A stretch of DNA of 37,601 nucleotides from Clostridia bacterium (GCA_023228225.1 JALOBO010000013.1:1-37601); one strand, 5' to 3'; positions 13,365 through 22,963 are shown, numbered from the stretch's first letter. Made by a program: numbers and translations. The notes: generated by a model from the letters alone, not told the origin.

Positions 13365-13661
13365 TTGGCAGAGAAAACACAAATGTCTATAAAGCATGTT
13401 GTAACGCTCACAGTCACAAACGGACCTTTTAAAACTGCATATGCCGCAAGACAGGCTGCAGAGGGTGTAAAGAGAAACAACAAAGCAATTACAGCAACAT
13501 CACCTATTAAGACAAGGTCAGGCTATACATTTAAATTTTCAATTCGATACGGTGCTAGAACAGCAGCAGCAAAGACAGCCTTAGTATCTAAGCTTAAACA
13601 GCTAGGGAAAAGCTCAGGAGTTGCCTCTAACAAGGTATCTATTAAAACAAGGACTCTATGA
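13365..13661 (+). CDS. Small basic protein (98 aa), TTG start, candidate nucleoprotein
   Basis: TTG 13365 follows the ribosome site CGGAGTGTG and gives MAEKTQMSIKHVVTLTVTNG... The protein alternates beta-strand-like and Lys/Arg/Ala-rich helical segments (TAYAARQAAEGVKRNNKAI, YGARTAAAKTALVSKLKQLG). It has no Cys and no acidic patches beyond the N-terminus. The composition suggests DNA binding or an abundant virion protein; neither is proven. It leads a transcript that continues into a small membrane protein and the 1272-aa protein. Confidence 0.6.
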   Translation: MAEKTQMSIKHVVTLTVTNGPFKTAYAARQAAEGVKRNNKAITATSPIKTRSGYTFKFSIRYGARTAAAKTALVSKLKQLGKSSGVASNKVSIKTRTL

Positions 13662-13670
13662 GGGTGTATT

Positions 13671-13853
13671 ATGGTTATGAAAGAAATAACAGTGGGTGTC
13701 TCACTTATTTGTATTATACTAGGTCTTCTTACAGGGCTTTTCTTCCTGGGTGTGCTTGGTATGATGGGGCTTTTTGCTTCATGTGGGATAAATGATAAAA
13801 TAAAGGATTCATTAACTACTGAGGAAGACACAGAGAACAGACCAATGCTTTAA
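13671..13853 (+). CDS. Small two-helix membrane protein (60 aa)
   Basis: MVMKEITVGVSLICIILGLL... has two closely spaced hydrophobic segments (about 8-23 and 25-40) and an acidic, hydrophilic tail (KIKDSLTTEEDTENRPML). GAGGGTG precedes ATG 13671. It lies between the basic 98-aa gene and the 1272-aa gene in one operon. Function unknown. Confidence 0.6.
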   Translation: MVMKEITVGVSLICIILGLLTGLFFLGVLGMMGLFASCGINDKIKDSLTTEEDTENRPML

Positions 13854-13864
13854 GGGGTGATTAT

Positions 13865-16800
13865 ATGGTTTCTGTGAATGATAGAAAGAAAGCAGCAGGG
13901 ACAGGAGGTGGTAAGCGTTCTGCACCTGGAGCAACCTACAGCCGAAATAAAACAGTAGGTAAAGACACTACTCCACAAGTAGAGAGAGCTTATAACAACT
14001 TATCCTCTGTTCAAAAACAAGCTTCTAGCTCTCTAGGACTGACAAAAGCGCAGGCTTTACAACTCAATGAAAGACAAGCTGCAAATGTTAATAACAACAT
14101 AAACAAATACAGCGAAGCACAGAAGGCACAGCTTAGAACTATGTACTCTAATGTCACAAATGACAGAGCTGCAAGGTCCGGTAGTTCAGGACTCAATAAA
14201 ATTGAGCTTCAGCAGTACAAGCAGGAACAGGCACAAAAAAGCTTCGGTTCTGTGAGTACGTCAGGTAAAGGAGTCACAGTTAAGCAAGCTCCTAAGTTTA
14301 TTCAGAAAGGCTCAACTGATTCAAGAGTATCGAGCTTACAAAAGTTCAATTCAAAAACTCAGAAATGGGAAATCCCAACAAGCACGCTAAACAACCTTGA
14401 AGGGAGCGTAAAAACTCAAGGTGACTATAACCTTGTATCAGGTGTTGCAAGTAAAACTCTCTATGACTCTGCCAACAGTGCAGAAAAGCAGAGGATACTA
14501 ACAGCGCGCAATTATATTGTAAACCACTGCAAGGACAGCTATCAAGCAGACCAGTATAAAAAGTATTATCACAAGCTGGAGATACAAGCACAGTATGATA
14601 GGGCTTATGCAGTTGCAGGCACTCCTATTACATTAGGTACGTCAGCATCTGAAAAGAAAAGAATCCAAACAGCTAGAGCATGGCTAATTGCAAAGTATCC
14701 TGAAGAATCAAGCGATGGAAAAACCACACAAGCCAAGGCAGCAGCACACTTTAAAAGTTTAGATAGCAACACGGTAAGCGGAGTACCATATACACAAAAA
14801 TATCAGCAGTACCTTGCAGAAAAGGGTTTAAAAGATACAGCATCTGAAGATACAGCTAAGGCAGCAAATAGTTTTAAAACGTCTAATCTTGCTGTGTTTT
14901 CTAATCCTGCAGATGTAAACAAAAGTAATCAATTAGCAAAGGATTTCAGTAGTCTTGTTGTATCCAGTACAGCATTAAAAAATATCTCTCTAACAGATTA
15001 TAGTTACACAAAAACAAAGGTTGAAAGCAGTATTTTTGACTTCTTGAAGGAGTTTAGAGAAGAACCAACAGTTACAAAACTTGTAAATAAAAGAGGTTAC
15101 TCTGAATCTGAAGCTAAAGCGTATATGAAAGTTTATAACGAACAAAAGGATATAATACCTAAAACACTTTCTAAAGCTGACGCTTATGTGCTGTCTTTAA
15201 TACCTAAAAGCAAGCCTATAACTATTGAAAACCTTATGAAATATAGAGGTTACTCTGAAGCAGACGCTAAAAAGTTTATGACTGTTTATGAGAAGCAGAA
15301 TAAACCACTGTCTGAAAAGCTGGAAAGCGTTAAGTATACAGGTGATAATAAAGCAGCTCTTGAGCTTATTAAGGATGTTAAAACAGTAACAAAGGGGATG
15401 AGTACAGAAATAAACATTATAAAGTCTGCTACTGCTTTTGGTGGTGCCTATGTAGCAAGTAATGCTGCCTCCGCAGCAGCTCACCCTGTAACAAGTGCAT
15501 ATAAGGTTGCTGTGGAAACGGCAAAATTTGCAGTAGCAGCAGCTTTAATAGAAGGTGTTGTGGCAGTATCAGGTGCAGAATTGGCAGTGGCAGCAACAAA
15601 AGTAAGCAAACCTATACTGAGTAGAGCCCTATTAGGAGCTTCCAAAGGTGTTTCACCTGCTGTAAAGGGCTTTATGGGTGTTGGCATAGGTGTTGAAGGT
15701 GTGAAAACTGCTGTAAGTGGCGATTTTGAGCGGCAGAAAAGCTTTCTGAATGAGCTAGTCATAGGAGGGTATGGGTACTCCAAAGGTAATAAAGTGTTCT
15801 CAATTGCTAAAAATGGGAGTGTAAGTGATGTAGTAACATTAGTACCAGGAGTAAAAAAGGCAGGATTTACAGAACTTGTAGGAAAGGGGTCAGACTCTTC
15901 ACCTGTGGACTTTAACTATGGTTACTCTGTAAGTGTTGCAGGACAGCCAGTAGTTTCTGTTAGAACAGTTGGGGGCTTAGGGTTTAAAGTTGGTGCTATA
16001 AGTGCGCCTGAATCAATACTGAAAGGAAAAACAACTCAATCATTCTCAAAAGTAGAGACAGCCTACTTTATGGAGACAATAAAATATACTAACCCATTTG
16101 ATGAGCTATATCTGAAATCAGGTTTAAACTTATCTGATGCAATATATAACACAAAAAAACCTCTGTACACACCTAAAACGTTTAAAGCGACAAGTACAGC
16201 CATACCGGAGAGGTGGCAAGCAGCAGTAGAGCACGCTACAAAAAATTATGAAGGTGCTCTTGAGGTTGCTGGCAGTGTACCTATGAAGGCACAGGCAAAC
16301 GGATATGTAACAAGAGCAACACATGACGTTGAATACTACGTTGAAAAGCCTGCAGACTTTGCAGCTTATGTACGAAAAATACTGTTGAAAGATGGTGCAA
16401 TAGAAGGCAAAGATTTTAAGCTAGTCTCAGGTGTTAGTCCTAAGATTAAGTTTTATCTTGGAAAAGATGAAGGCTTTGATACAGGCATTGAAATATTTAG
16501 GCATGGAACAGAGTCTCCTTCAAGTTCTTCAGGTGTTTACTCAAGTGAAAAAGGAGAGTTAGCGTTTGGGTATAAATCAAAGTCAATGCCCAAAACAAGT
16601 GTTAGGAAGTCAACAGGGACAGTTAAAGAGCTCAAAGAGATAACAGCCGATTATATAAAAGAGCTTAGAAATATAGACCAACCATTAAAAGCTGGAACAG
16701 CTAAAGAGGGTTATATCTCTCAGCAGAAAGCTTCAGAGCAGTTTGTACGAAAAATGGCGGGTTCCACTATGCTTAAGGAAAGTGAGCTAATGGGTGGAAA

Positions 16801-17683
16801 ACTAGGCTTACAACCTGCACACTCAGGAAGGCTAAAAGATGTAGGTGACGTGGTTACAGTTGCAACAGCCTTTATTTCAGAAGGGAGGATAAATAAATCA
16901 CATGCAAAAGACTTAATAAACTTTGTAAATGCAGCTAATAAAAAATTTGGTGACAGTCAGAAATTTAAAGATGATGTCTTATCAGATCCTGTCTATAAAT
17001 ACATTTTAGCTAACCAAAAGGTGCCCACAAAAGAAGTACTAAGTAAGCTAACAGACTTAAAAATTTCTGAGAGTACACTACTCTTTAAAAAGACTGTGGA
17101 AGCATTAAATTTAAAGACAGCAGAAAAGTTGAAGATTGAGAGTATGAGAAAAGGGCAAAGCAGTTTAAAGAAATCACCAAGCCCACAGGCAAGAACACGG
17201 AGTAGAAGTAAAACAAGCCCTTCACCTGTGAGCAGGAGTAAAAGTAAAACGAGTCCAAGTCCTAAACCCACAAATAAAAGTAAAACGAGTCCGAGCCCAA
17301 GCCAAAAACCTACAAAACCTAAAACTACAAGTAGGATAAGCCCAAGCCCAAAATCAAATATAAAAAGGAAATCTGGAAGTCCTTCACCTAAATCTGGAAG
17401 TCCTTCACCTAAAAAGATTACTGCATCCAGTCCTTCACCTGCACCAAGAAGAAAAACAAGTAAAAAGAGTGCAAGTTCAACAACGACAGTAAGAACGATT
17501 ACACCGAAAGAGGTTTTACCTTTAGTGACAAGTAAGAAGAGAAAAACACATGAACAAAGGCTGTTAAAAAGTGTTTATGCTCTGAGGGGAAAAAGAGTAA
17601 TCAAAAACAAGCTAGGGTCCTTTGACAGTATCCTTGGGAGTAGTTCAAAACCAACAAAGAAGAGGAAAACCTCTTCAAAATAA
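13865..17683 (+). CDS. 1272-aa modular basic protein with internal hydrophobic region and SPSP-rich tail
   Basis: The N-terminal 400 residues are Gln/Ser/Lys-rich and helical. Two related segments follow near 403 and 452 (KLVNKRGYSESEAKAYM and NLMKYRGYSEADAKKFM). An Ala/Val-rich hydrophobic region (about 522-612) may insert in or cross a membrane. Near 778-880, GSVPMKAQA..YVTRATHDVEYYVE recalls a nucleotidyltransferase fold (GS plus D-x-D/E), a weak match. The tail (about 1099-1200) holds many KTSPSPK-type repeats and ends very basic. GGGGTGAT precedes the ATG. Probably a virion or DNA-delivery protein. No known homologue recognised. Confidence 0.7.
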   Translation: MVSVNDRKKAAGTGGGKRSAPGATYSRNKTVGKDTTPQVERAYNNLSSVQKQASSSLGLTKAQALQLNERQAANVNNNINKYSEAQKAQLRTMYSNVTNDRAARSGSSGLNKIELQQYKQEQAQKSFGSVSTSGKGVTVKQAPKFIQKGSTDSRVSSLQKFNSKTQKWEIPTSTLNNLEGSVKTQGDYNLVSGVASKTLYDSANSAEKQRILTARNYIVNHCKDSYQADQYKKYYHKLEIQAQYDRAYAVAGTPITLGTSASEKKRIQTARAWLIAKYPEESSDGKTTQAKAAAHFKSLDSNTVSGVPYTQKYQQYLAEKGLKDTASEDTAKAANSFKTSNLAVFSNPADVNKSNQLAKDFSSLVVSSTALKNISLTDYSYTKTKVESSIFDFLKEFREEPTVTKLVNKRGYSESEAKAYMKVYNEQKDIIPKTLSKADAYVLSLIPKSKPITIENLMKYRGYSEADAKKFMTVYEKQNKPLSEKLESVKYTGDNKAALELIKDVKTVTKGMSTEINIIKSATAFGGAYVASNAASAAAHPVTSAYKVAVETAKFAVAAALIEGVVAVSGAELAVAATKVSKPILSRALLGASKGVSPAVKGFMGVGIGVEGVKTAVSGDFERQKSFLNELVIGGYGYSKGNKVFSIAKNGSVSDVVTLVPGVKKAGFTELVGKGSDSSPVDFNYGYSVSVAGQPVVSVRTVGGLGFKVGAISAPESILKGKTTQSFSKVETAYFMETIKYTNPFDELYLKSGLNLSDAIYNTKKPLYTPKTFKATSTAIPERWQAAVEHATKNYEGALEVAGSVPMKAQANGYVTRATHDVEYYVEKPADFAAYVRKILLKDGAIEGKDFKLVSGVSPKIKFYLGKDEGFDTGIEIFRHGTESPSSSSGVYSSEKGELAFGYKSKSMPKTSVRKSTGTVKELKEITADYIKELRNIDQPLKAGTAKEGYISQQKASEQFVRKMAGSTMLKESELMGGKLGLQPAHSGRLKDVGDVVTVATAFISEGRINKSHAKDLINFVNAANKKFGDSQKFKDDVLSDPVYKYILANQKVPTKEVLSKLTDLKISESTLLFKKTVEALNLKTAEKLKIESMRKGQSSLKKSPSPQARTRSRSKTSPSPVSRSKSKTSPSPKPTNKSKTSPSPSQKPTKPKTTSRISPSPKSNIKRKSGSPSPKSGSPSPKKITASSPSPAPRRKTSKKSASSTTTVRTITPKEVLPLVTSKKRKTHEQRLLKSVYALRGKRVIKNKLGSFDSILGSSSKPTKKRKTSSK

Positions 17684-17702
17684 TTTATAGGAGGTGGAAA
17701 CA

Positions 17703-18314
17703 ATGAAAGATATATTTGCAGATGAGAAAGCCGACAGTATGACAATGTTTGTTATAGCAGCAACTGTCCTTGTCTTTGGTCTTGCCTACACAATATTAAC
17801 ATGGACATTTGACGTACCAATACAGGCAATAAATGATTTAATAGCTTCAGGGTCCTTAACTGTGGACACCACAGAGCACTTTGAAACGATGCTTAACTTA
17901 TGGCAAGCCTCACCATTCTTTGTGCTTGTAGGGCTTGTCCTATGGTGCTTTGAGAGGAGTAAAGGAACAGATCTATCTTCAGGGAAATTCTTTGAGTACC
18001 TAATGTTAATGATAGTATCCCTTATCATATCTGCGTACATGGTCTTTGCATACGGGTTATGTATGGACGGCATAACCTCAGAGCTTGATGGTGTTAGCTT
18101 CTTTACAAGTGTTTCTAGTATATGGGACACTTCAGACGCAAGAGGTTTGTGCGTTTCAGCTATGTACTGGCTTTGTATGTTGCCAGGTTATCTTGGAGTA
18201 ATACTCTTTACTTTGCACCCCATATTAAAACAACTAGAAGGTAAAACAGACTTCTTTGGAGGAAGTGAAGACTCCGATGAGACAGTAAGTGATTATCAAA
18301 TTCAACAACTTTAA
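17703..18314 (+). CDS. Four-helix membrane protein (203 aa)
   Basis: MKDIFADEKADSMTMFVIAA... has four predicted membrane helices (about 13-33, 69-86, 97-119 and 148-170) with a Cys-containing loop and an acidic C-terminal tail (FFGGSEDSDETVSDYQ). AGGAGGTG precedes ATG 17703; the GTG 9 bases upstream lies in that site. It follows the 1272-aa gene by 19 bases. Possibly an envelope partner of that protein. Unknown family. Confidence 0.65.
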   Translation: MKDIFADEKADSMTMFVIAATVLVFGLAYTILTWTFDVPIQAINDLIASGSLTVDTTEHFETMLNLWQASPFFVLVGLVLWCFERSKGTDLSSGKFFEYLMLMIVSLIISAYMVFAYGLCMDGITSELDGVSFFTSVSSIWDTSDARGLCVSAMYWLCMLPGYLGVILFTLHPILKQLEGKTDFFGGSEDSDETVSDYQIQQL

Positions 18315-18356
18315 ATACCTTCTTTTCTTTTTTTAATTACATTAGTTTCCTACTAT

Positions 18357-18390
18357 TTTATATACTGTGAAACCATAGTATTAACTATAG
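18357..18390 (+). promoter_or_regulatory. Promoter of the 177-aa gene
   Basis: TTTATATACTGTG (18357), ATAGTA at 18375 and ACTATAG at 18384: a complete recurrent promoter. Confidence 0.7.
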
Positions 18391-18403
18391 CAAGGTGGTT
18401 GAA

Positions 18404-18937
18404 ATGGAATACACAATAAAAGAACTTACAGATTTTGAAGTAACCGAATGTAAAACACCCTCTGACATTGTAACAGGTGTTATGTCAACTCTAAACACTG
18501 TACTTCCTTCAGAGGTTGAAGCATTTAAAATCTATCTCTCAAAATTTGAGCGTGAGGGAATGACAGCACACCAGGTAGCTTATTGTCTTGCTAAGGTTGC
18601 ATTTGAAAACTTCAATGAGCTCTCCAGTATGGAGTGTAGGGCTGAATGTAACCACAAAATGATAGCTCTTAAACGTGGAGATGAAGAGGCAAGATGTGCA
18701 TGGAGTGAAATAGATTCTAAGTATGGCGCAAAGTACAAAGTAAACGATTTTATGTACTTAAAACACACTGCTGAAGTGCTCATGGTTGAAGAGTCCTTCA
18801 GGCTTGTAGAAAAAGATCCTAAGATTGCAAAAGAACTTAGTGCAGATAGAGCACTTTTTGACACAATAAAAGCACAGTGGGAAAGACCATTGTTTAGAGC
18901 AAAAATTATAGATATAGCTTTTAAATTAAGAGTGTAA
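18404..18937 (+). CDS. Hypothetical helical protein (177 aa)
   Basis: MEYTIKELTDFEVTECK... is soluble, predicted mostly helical and charged, with three Cys near the middle (SMECRAECNHKM). No motif of a known family is seen. AAGGTGGT sets the start at ATG 18404 rather than the GTG 9 bases earlier, which lies inside that site. It stands alone between its own promoter and a bidirectional terminator. Confidence 0.65.
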   Translation: MEYTIKELTDFEVTECKTPSDIVTGVMSTLNTVLPSEVEAFKIYLSKFEREGMTAHQVAYCLAKVAFENFNELSSMECRAECNHKMIALKRGDEEARCAWSEIDSKYGAKYKVNDFMYLKHTAEVLMVEESFRLVEKDPKIAKELSADRALFDTIKAQWERPLFRAKIIDIAFKLRV

Positions 18938-18958
18938 GGGATTAACCCTTACAGTTTT
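18934..18958. terminator. Bidirectional terminator between convergent genes
   Basis: GTAAGGG-ATTAA-CCCTTAC is a perfect 7-bp stem followed by AGTTTTTT on the + strand. It overlaps the stop codons of both convergent genes. Confidence 0.75.
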
Positions 18959-21900
18959 TTCATTGCGTCAGGATGATTAGTTATTTTTCTTAAACCTTTA
19001 TCACTGCTATACACAGGAGGAACCTGCACAACAACAGTTGCTTTATTCACTTTTACTATAACACCCTTTCCATAGAAACCTGTATCTACTTTATCACCTA
19101 CTTTAAAATATCCTTTGTTTTGCTCATAGAATTTGTTTAATATTTCTTTGTTAGATTCTACTTTAGGTTTATCTTTTCCTATATGCTCCCACTTATTACC
19201 TCCAGTTCCTATCATTGGCACAGATATTTCATGCCCTGCAGGGTGCCCATTATAAGGCTCAAGTAGTTTTCCTACAAGGGTATTTTCATTTATTTTACTG
19301 ACTGTAGCAGGAACTTTATATTTTTTATAGTTGTTTGTCCAATATAAATTTACTTTATCACCTATTCTAACACCGTACTTTTGTGAGATCTTTTCAACAC
19401 CAACTTTAATATTACTCCTTCTTATTGCTAGCTCCAGTTGTTTCTTTGCATAGTCTAGGCTTTCTCTTGATTTATCTCTTATACTATCTGCTCGCGCTCT
19501 TTTCTTGTCAAAGTTCTTATATCCAGCAGGACCCACAATAGCTTGTGAAGGAGCAGTCATACGTGCTTTACTCTCACTAAGATACGACTCATAAATATAT
19601 CTTCTATATCTATCAACTGCTTGTAGTACTTCCGCAGGTGCTCCACTTGGGAACTTTGACTTAATTAATTTTTCTATGCATGCAACTTCATTATTAAAGT
19701 CCTTGTTTATGTCTGCGTCATAGAAAGAATATGAGTTATACGTCTGCACCTGCAATGAGGTAAATGGACTATTTTTCATATACACTTTATTTTTTATATC
19801 AGTTAGTTTTGTTGTAACGGCATGAGTAATGCTAGGTATTTTCTTTATGTTTCTTACAACAGGCTTTCTCTGTGCAAGCTTGCCAAGTGATCCTTTAAGG
19901 TTTACCTTAGCTTTTGGTTTAATTACTCTCCTCTTTGGCACTGGCAACATACTGCTTTTATCATTACCGTAAATGATATTATTAACCATGCCTATGAATT
20001 TTCTAACAGGGTTAATATTTCCAGGTGAGTACGTAAACCAATTTATACTCACATCACCATTTATTTTATCCTTCAATCTCTTTCCATCAGTTGTTTTTTC
20101 ATTCATCAAAGCAGTAAAAACCTTTACTTTTCCCCTCTGTATTGCACTTACTTTTTTATTGTACGTTTTTAACACTTCTGGAGAGGTAATGTTTTTTACA
20201 AGGTGTGCTTCTTTATCACAAAGATTTTGTAGTGTTCCAACCAACGTTAAAAATCTTTTCTCAGCAACAATTTTAAGTTTTTGTGGCTTCACAATAGTTT
20301 TCAACACAGGTCTACCAGTTGCTTTAATCTTAGTCCGGCTGGATAGTTTTGCAGGTGGTTTAATACTGGAGAGGGAGAACTTAGGCTTTATTGATTTCTT
20401 TATTGGTTTTGATTTCTTTATTGGTTTTGATTGCATGAGTCTTGCAGGTGCATGAGCAAGAATATTTGAGCTTTTAATGTGGTCTTCAATCTTTTTCATT
20501 GCTTTTATTTTAAGCTCTTCTAGAGTGTCTAAATTGATATTAAATTTATCTTCGTATCCTTTTAGTTTTCCATCGTTCAACATATACTCAATTGTACCCG
20601 TTTCATTGGTTATCTTATATTTATAATTTTTAAACTCACCAATAAATGGTTTAACTACTAATCCTTTGTTTTGGCTTATTGCAATCGTTACACCTTTATA
20701 TATTATCTTGTTACTTATTGTTTTAACCATGCCTAGACGCAGTGTATCATTATACGCAGAGTCTAAAGCTACTCTTACGGCTTCATGTGCATATTTTGGA
20801 TAAGCACTTTCTACTTTAATAGTAGTTCCAGATCTTGAAATTTTTACATTTTTAATAAGATCATTTAGTACACCCACTACTTCTACTGCATCTACGTTTA
20901 GCCCTGCTGACCTTGCTTCTGCGTTCTTATGTCGAATCCATACATCTTTTGAGATTGCATTAATTTTTTGGCTGTCTCTACTGCTGTCTATTTTTGTCTG
21001 TTTAAACAGCACTAACCATTTAATAGGTTCGCCATATTTCTGCTTCTCTGCTACTTTCAACTCAAGCATGTTGAAGTCTTTAAACCCTCTGTTATATGCC
21101 ATCTTTTCAAATTCATTTCTGGATTTAGCTAAGTTTCCAAAGTTACCATTAGTGTATTTTGCATAAAAATTAAACCTATCATCCTTGTCCTTATCCGCAA
21201 ACATCATAGGGTTTGTTTTCTTTGCTAGTTCATCTGATGGTATGTAGGGCATTTGTTTAGACTTGTGCTGTCCTCTAGGCTGAATTTTGCCTTTCCTTCC
21301 TGATAGTTTTGCAGGTGGTTTAATGCTGGAGAGGGAGAACTTACGTGGTGTTTTAGAGACTGCAGGTTTATAATCTCTTATTTTCTTAGTATAGTTCTTA
21401 ACCACTGACTTAGGGAGAGCCCCAAAGCTGCCAATCTTACTAAGAATCTTATACACCTGTGTCTTTGTTACCTTACCTCTATCAAGGTCCTTAAAGGTGT
21501 TCTGATACCTTCCAGTTATAAAATCATATACTAAGAAGCTGGCTTTTTCTGTTATTGCCTGAGCTGCTGGAGTTAAAGCCCATGCGCCTGCTTTAACTTG
21601 TGCTTCCTTTATGTTTTTATGATCTGCTGAGTCCTTTAATATACCATGCATAAGCGGTATAACTTTTGCATTTTGAATAGACTCCTGATAGTCAGCCTCA
21701 ATTTTACTGTCTTGTTTACTACGTGCTTGGCTTTCCTTGAAGGACTGTTTAACGTATGCATCTGTAAAGTTTCCAGAATAGCCTTTCTTTCCTCTAGGTT
21801 TTGTAGCTTCTGCAACCTCTTTCACAGATAACTTATTTCTCTGCTGTCCATGGAAAATATTATCCCATCCTCTATGGATAATATCAATTTTCCTCTTCAC

Positions 21901-22491
21901 ATCCTCAAGAGCTGCCGTTTTAGAGACTGCAAACATATTCATCTCTATATCAGGAAGTTTAGACATAGAAGCTGGAGGCATTGTATGATAGCCTGTATGT
22001 TTTGAGAAGTCCCACTTAAAGGAAATCTGCCTAGTATTTGCGTTTACTGTGTATGCAATATCTTTATACAACCCACTGAACGTTTTAAAAGGTAGTGTTC
22101 TGTTTACAGGTGCAGAGCTTGGTGTTTTATTTTTTCTCCCTGTGGGCTTATTTTGTTTGAGTGTTGCTATAGAGAACTTACGCTTAACTGCCTTAACTTC
22201 TTTTTTCTCCACACCTTTCTTAGTGTCAACACCAGGATAGTCCAGCTTATGTGGTTGCGCTCTCCACTGAGCTTTAGACACTGCAAGCTTTCCGGTTCTT
22301 CTACTATCATTTGCAAGTGAATATTTCACCCATACACCGTTACCAGTATGGTGATATTTTCCACTGTCGGAAACACCCCCATACTTTTTAGTTATAGCTT
22401 TTACCGCCTGCGCGGCTGTTTGTGATCTTGTTATTTTTAGCTTTTTCGCTGCCAGGTCTTTTATTTGACGACCTGAGTATAAACCTTTCAT
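18949..22491 (-). CDS. 1180-aa modular basic protein with repeated linkers (polyprotein-like)
   Basis: At least four modules are separated by related basic linkers: KFSIATLKQNKPTGR (about residue 104), KFSLSSIKPPAKLSGR (about 382), KFSLSSIKPPAKLSSR (about 699) and a looser NLKGSLGKLAQRKP (about 857). The second and third linkers are near-identical in DNA. The C-terminus has two SH3/KOW-like segments (IGDKVNLYWTNNYKKYKVPA and VGDKVDTGFYGKGVIVKVN). No enzymatic motif is clear. I start at ATG 22491, which GAGGTG precedes; the ATG 15 bases earlier overlaps that site. The regular linkers could be protease sites or packaging signals (inference). Confidence 0.7.
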   Translation of the reverse strand: MKGLYSGRQIKDLAAKKLKITRSQTAAQAVKAITKKYGGVSDSGKYHHTGNGVWVKYSLANDSRRTGKLAVSKAQWRAQPHKLDYPGVDTKKGVEKKEVKAVKRKFSIATLKQNKPTGRKNKTPSSAPVNRTLPFKTFSGLYKDIAYTVNANTRQISFKWDFSKHTGYHTMPPASMSKLPDIEMNMFAVSKTAALEDVKRKIDIIHRGWDNIFHGQQRNKLSVKEVAEATKPRGKKGYSGNFTDAYVKQSFKESQARSKQDSKIEADYQESIQNAKVIPLMHGILKDSADHKNIKEAQVKAGAWALTPAAQAITEKASFLVYDFITGRYQNTFKDLDRGKVTKTQVYKILSKIGSFGALPKSVVKNYTKKIRDYKPAVSKTPRKFSLSSIKPPAKLSGRKGKIQPRGQHKSKQMPYIPSDELAKKTNPMMFADKDKDDRFNFYAKYTNGNFGNLAKSRNEFEKMAYNRGFKDFNMLELKVAEKQKYGEPIKWLVLFKQTKIDSSRDSQKINAISKDVWIRHKNAEARSAGLNVDAVEVVGVLNDLIKNVKISRSGTTIKVESAYPKYAHEAVRVALDSAYNDTLRLGMVKTISNKIIYKGVTIAISQNKGLVVKPFIGEFKNYKYKITNETGTIEYMLNDGKLKGYEDKFNINLDTLEELKIKAMKKIEDHIKSSNILAHAPARLMQSKPIKKSKPIKKSIKPKFSLSSIKPPAKLSSRTKIKATGRPVLKTIVKPQKLKIVAEKRFLTLVGTLQNLCDKEAHLVKNITSPEVLKTYNKKVSAIQRGKVKVFTALMNEKTTDGKRLKDKINGDVSINWFTYSPGNINPVRKFIGMVNNIIYGNDKSSMLPVPKRRVIKPKAKVNLKGSLGKLAQRKPVVRNIKKIPSITHAVTTKLTDIKNKVYMKNSPFTSLQVQTYNSYSFYDADINKDFNNEVACIEKLIKSKFPSGAPAEVLQAVDRYRRYIYESYLSESKARMTAPSQAIVGPAGYKNFDKKRARADSIRDKSRESLDYAKKQLELAIRRSNIKVGVEKISQKYGVRIGDKVNLYWTNNYKKYKVPATVSKINENTLVGKLLEPYNGHPAGHEISVPMIGTGGNKWEHIGKDKPKVESNKEILNKFYEQNKGYFKVGDKVDTGFYGKGVIVKVNKATVVVQVPPVYSSDKGLRKITNHPDAMKKL
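20342..20383 (-). repeat. 42-nt repeat, copy A (linker KFSLSSIKPPAKLS)
   Basis: Differs from copy B at 21302-21343 by one base. It encodes the third linker of the large minus-strand protein. Identity at DNA level is higher than anywhere else between the modules, so the linker was copied recently or is kept uniform. Confidence 0.85.
21302..21343 (-). repeat. 42-nt repeat, copy B (linker KFSLSSIKPPAKLS)
   Basis: Second copy of the linker-coding repeat, 960 bp from copy A, with 41 of 42 bases identical. Confidence 0.85.
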
Positions 22492-22501
22492 TTGTGTACA
22501 C

Positions 22502-22533
22502 CTCATAATTATATAGGCTGTTAAGATATTTAA
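22502..22533 (-). promoter_or_regulatory. Promoter of the 1180-aa gene
   Basis: On the minus strand: TTAAATATCTTAACAGCC followed by TATATAATTATG. It closely resembles the plus promoter at 29106 (TTTAAATAGTTTAACAGCC, TACTATACTATAGG). The leader would be very short. Confidence 0.6.
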
Positions 22534-22609
22534 GTTTATGGTTTATAAGTGTTTCTATGAAAATCGAAAAAAAAAATAAGCTGAAGGACTTGAGGTATTA
22601 TTAAAAAGA

Positions 22610-22834
22610 TTAATTCTTATGGTACTTGTACCCTTCAGGGAACTCATCAAAAAGGTATTTTTTATCTCTCATAGAGTATTGAGCACACCCAGATATTATT
22701 AGTACATCACCGTTCCACTGTAGCCCATTTGATATTTTTCTGTAGGGTTCTTTATTTTTCGTACATATTTCTCTTTCTGCTTCGTCTACCCTGTTCATCC
22801 ATGCTTTTACTGCTTTTGGTGTTCGTGGTTTCAT
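22610..22834 (-). CDS. Hypothetical protein (74 aa)
   Basis: MKPRTPKAVKAWMNRVDEAE... is a small charged protein with a possible helical hairpin at the N-terminus and a W-N-G-D-V-L-I-I-S-G-C segment. GGGAGGTGAT lies upstream, inside the end of the preceding gene. Last of a three-gene minus operon, followed by a long T run (minus strand, near 22576-22567) that may end transcription. Function unknown. Confidence 0.6.
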   Translation of the reverse strand: MKPRTPKAVKAWMNRVDEAEREICTKNKEPYRKISNGLQWNGDVLIISGCAQYSMRDKKYLFDEFPEGYKYHKN

Positions 22835-22960
22835 TTAAATCACCTCCCTTGGCACACAATCCAAGTCTTTTAAAACTCTCTGTAGTGCAGACATTTCTAA
22901 CATCATACGAGCAGAGTGTTCTTCCCACTCTGTTATGTCAAAGTCTTTTGTAGCGTTCAT
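22835..22960 (-). CDS. Small helical protein (41 aa)
   Basis: MNATKDFDITEWEEHSARMM... ends DLDCVPREVI. The stop directly abuts the start of the next gene, and its last codons carry that gene's ribosome site. The upstream gene ends within a few bases of its start. The tight packing supports a real gene despite its size. Confidence 0.5.
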   Translation of the reverse strand: MNATKDFDITEWEEHSARMMLEMSALQRVLKDLDCVPREVI

Positions 22961-22963
22961 CCT

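Noticed and set aside
19973..20455. 160-aa hydrophobic plus-strand frame opposite the 1180-aa gene
   Set aside because: Hydrophobic antisense of a Lys-rich gene; no ribosome site or promoter.
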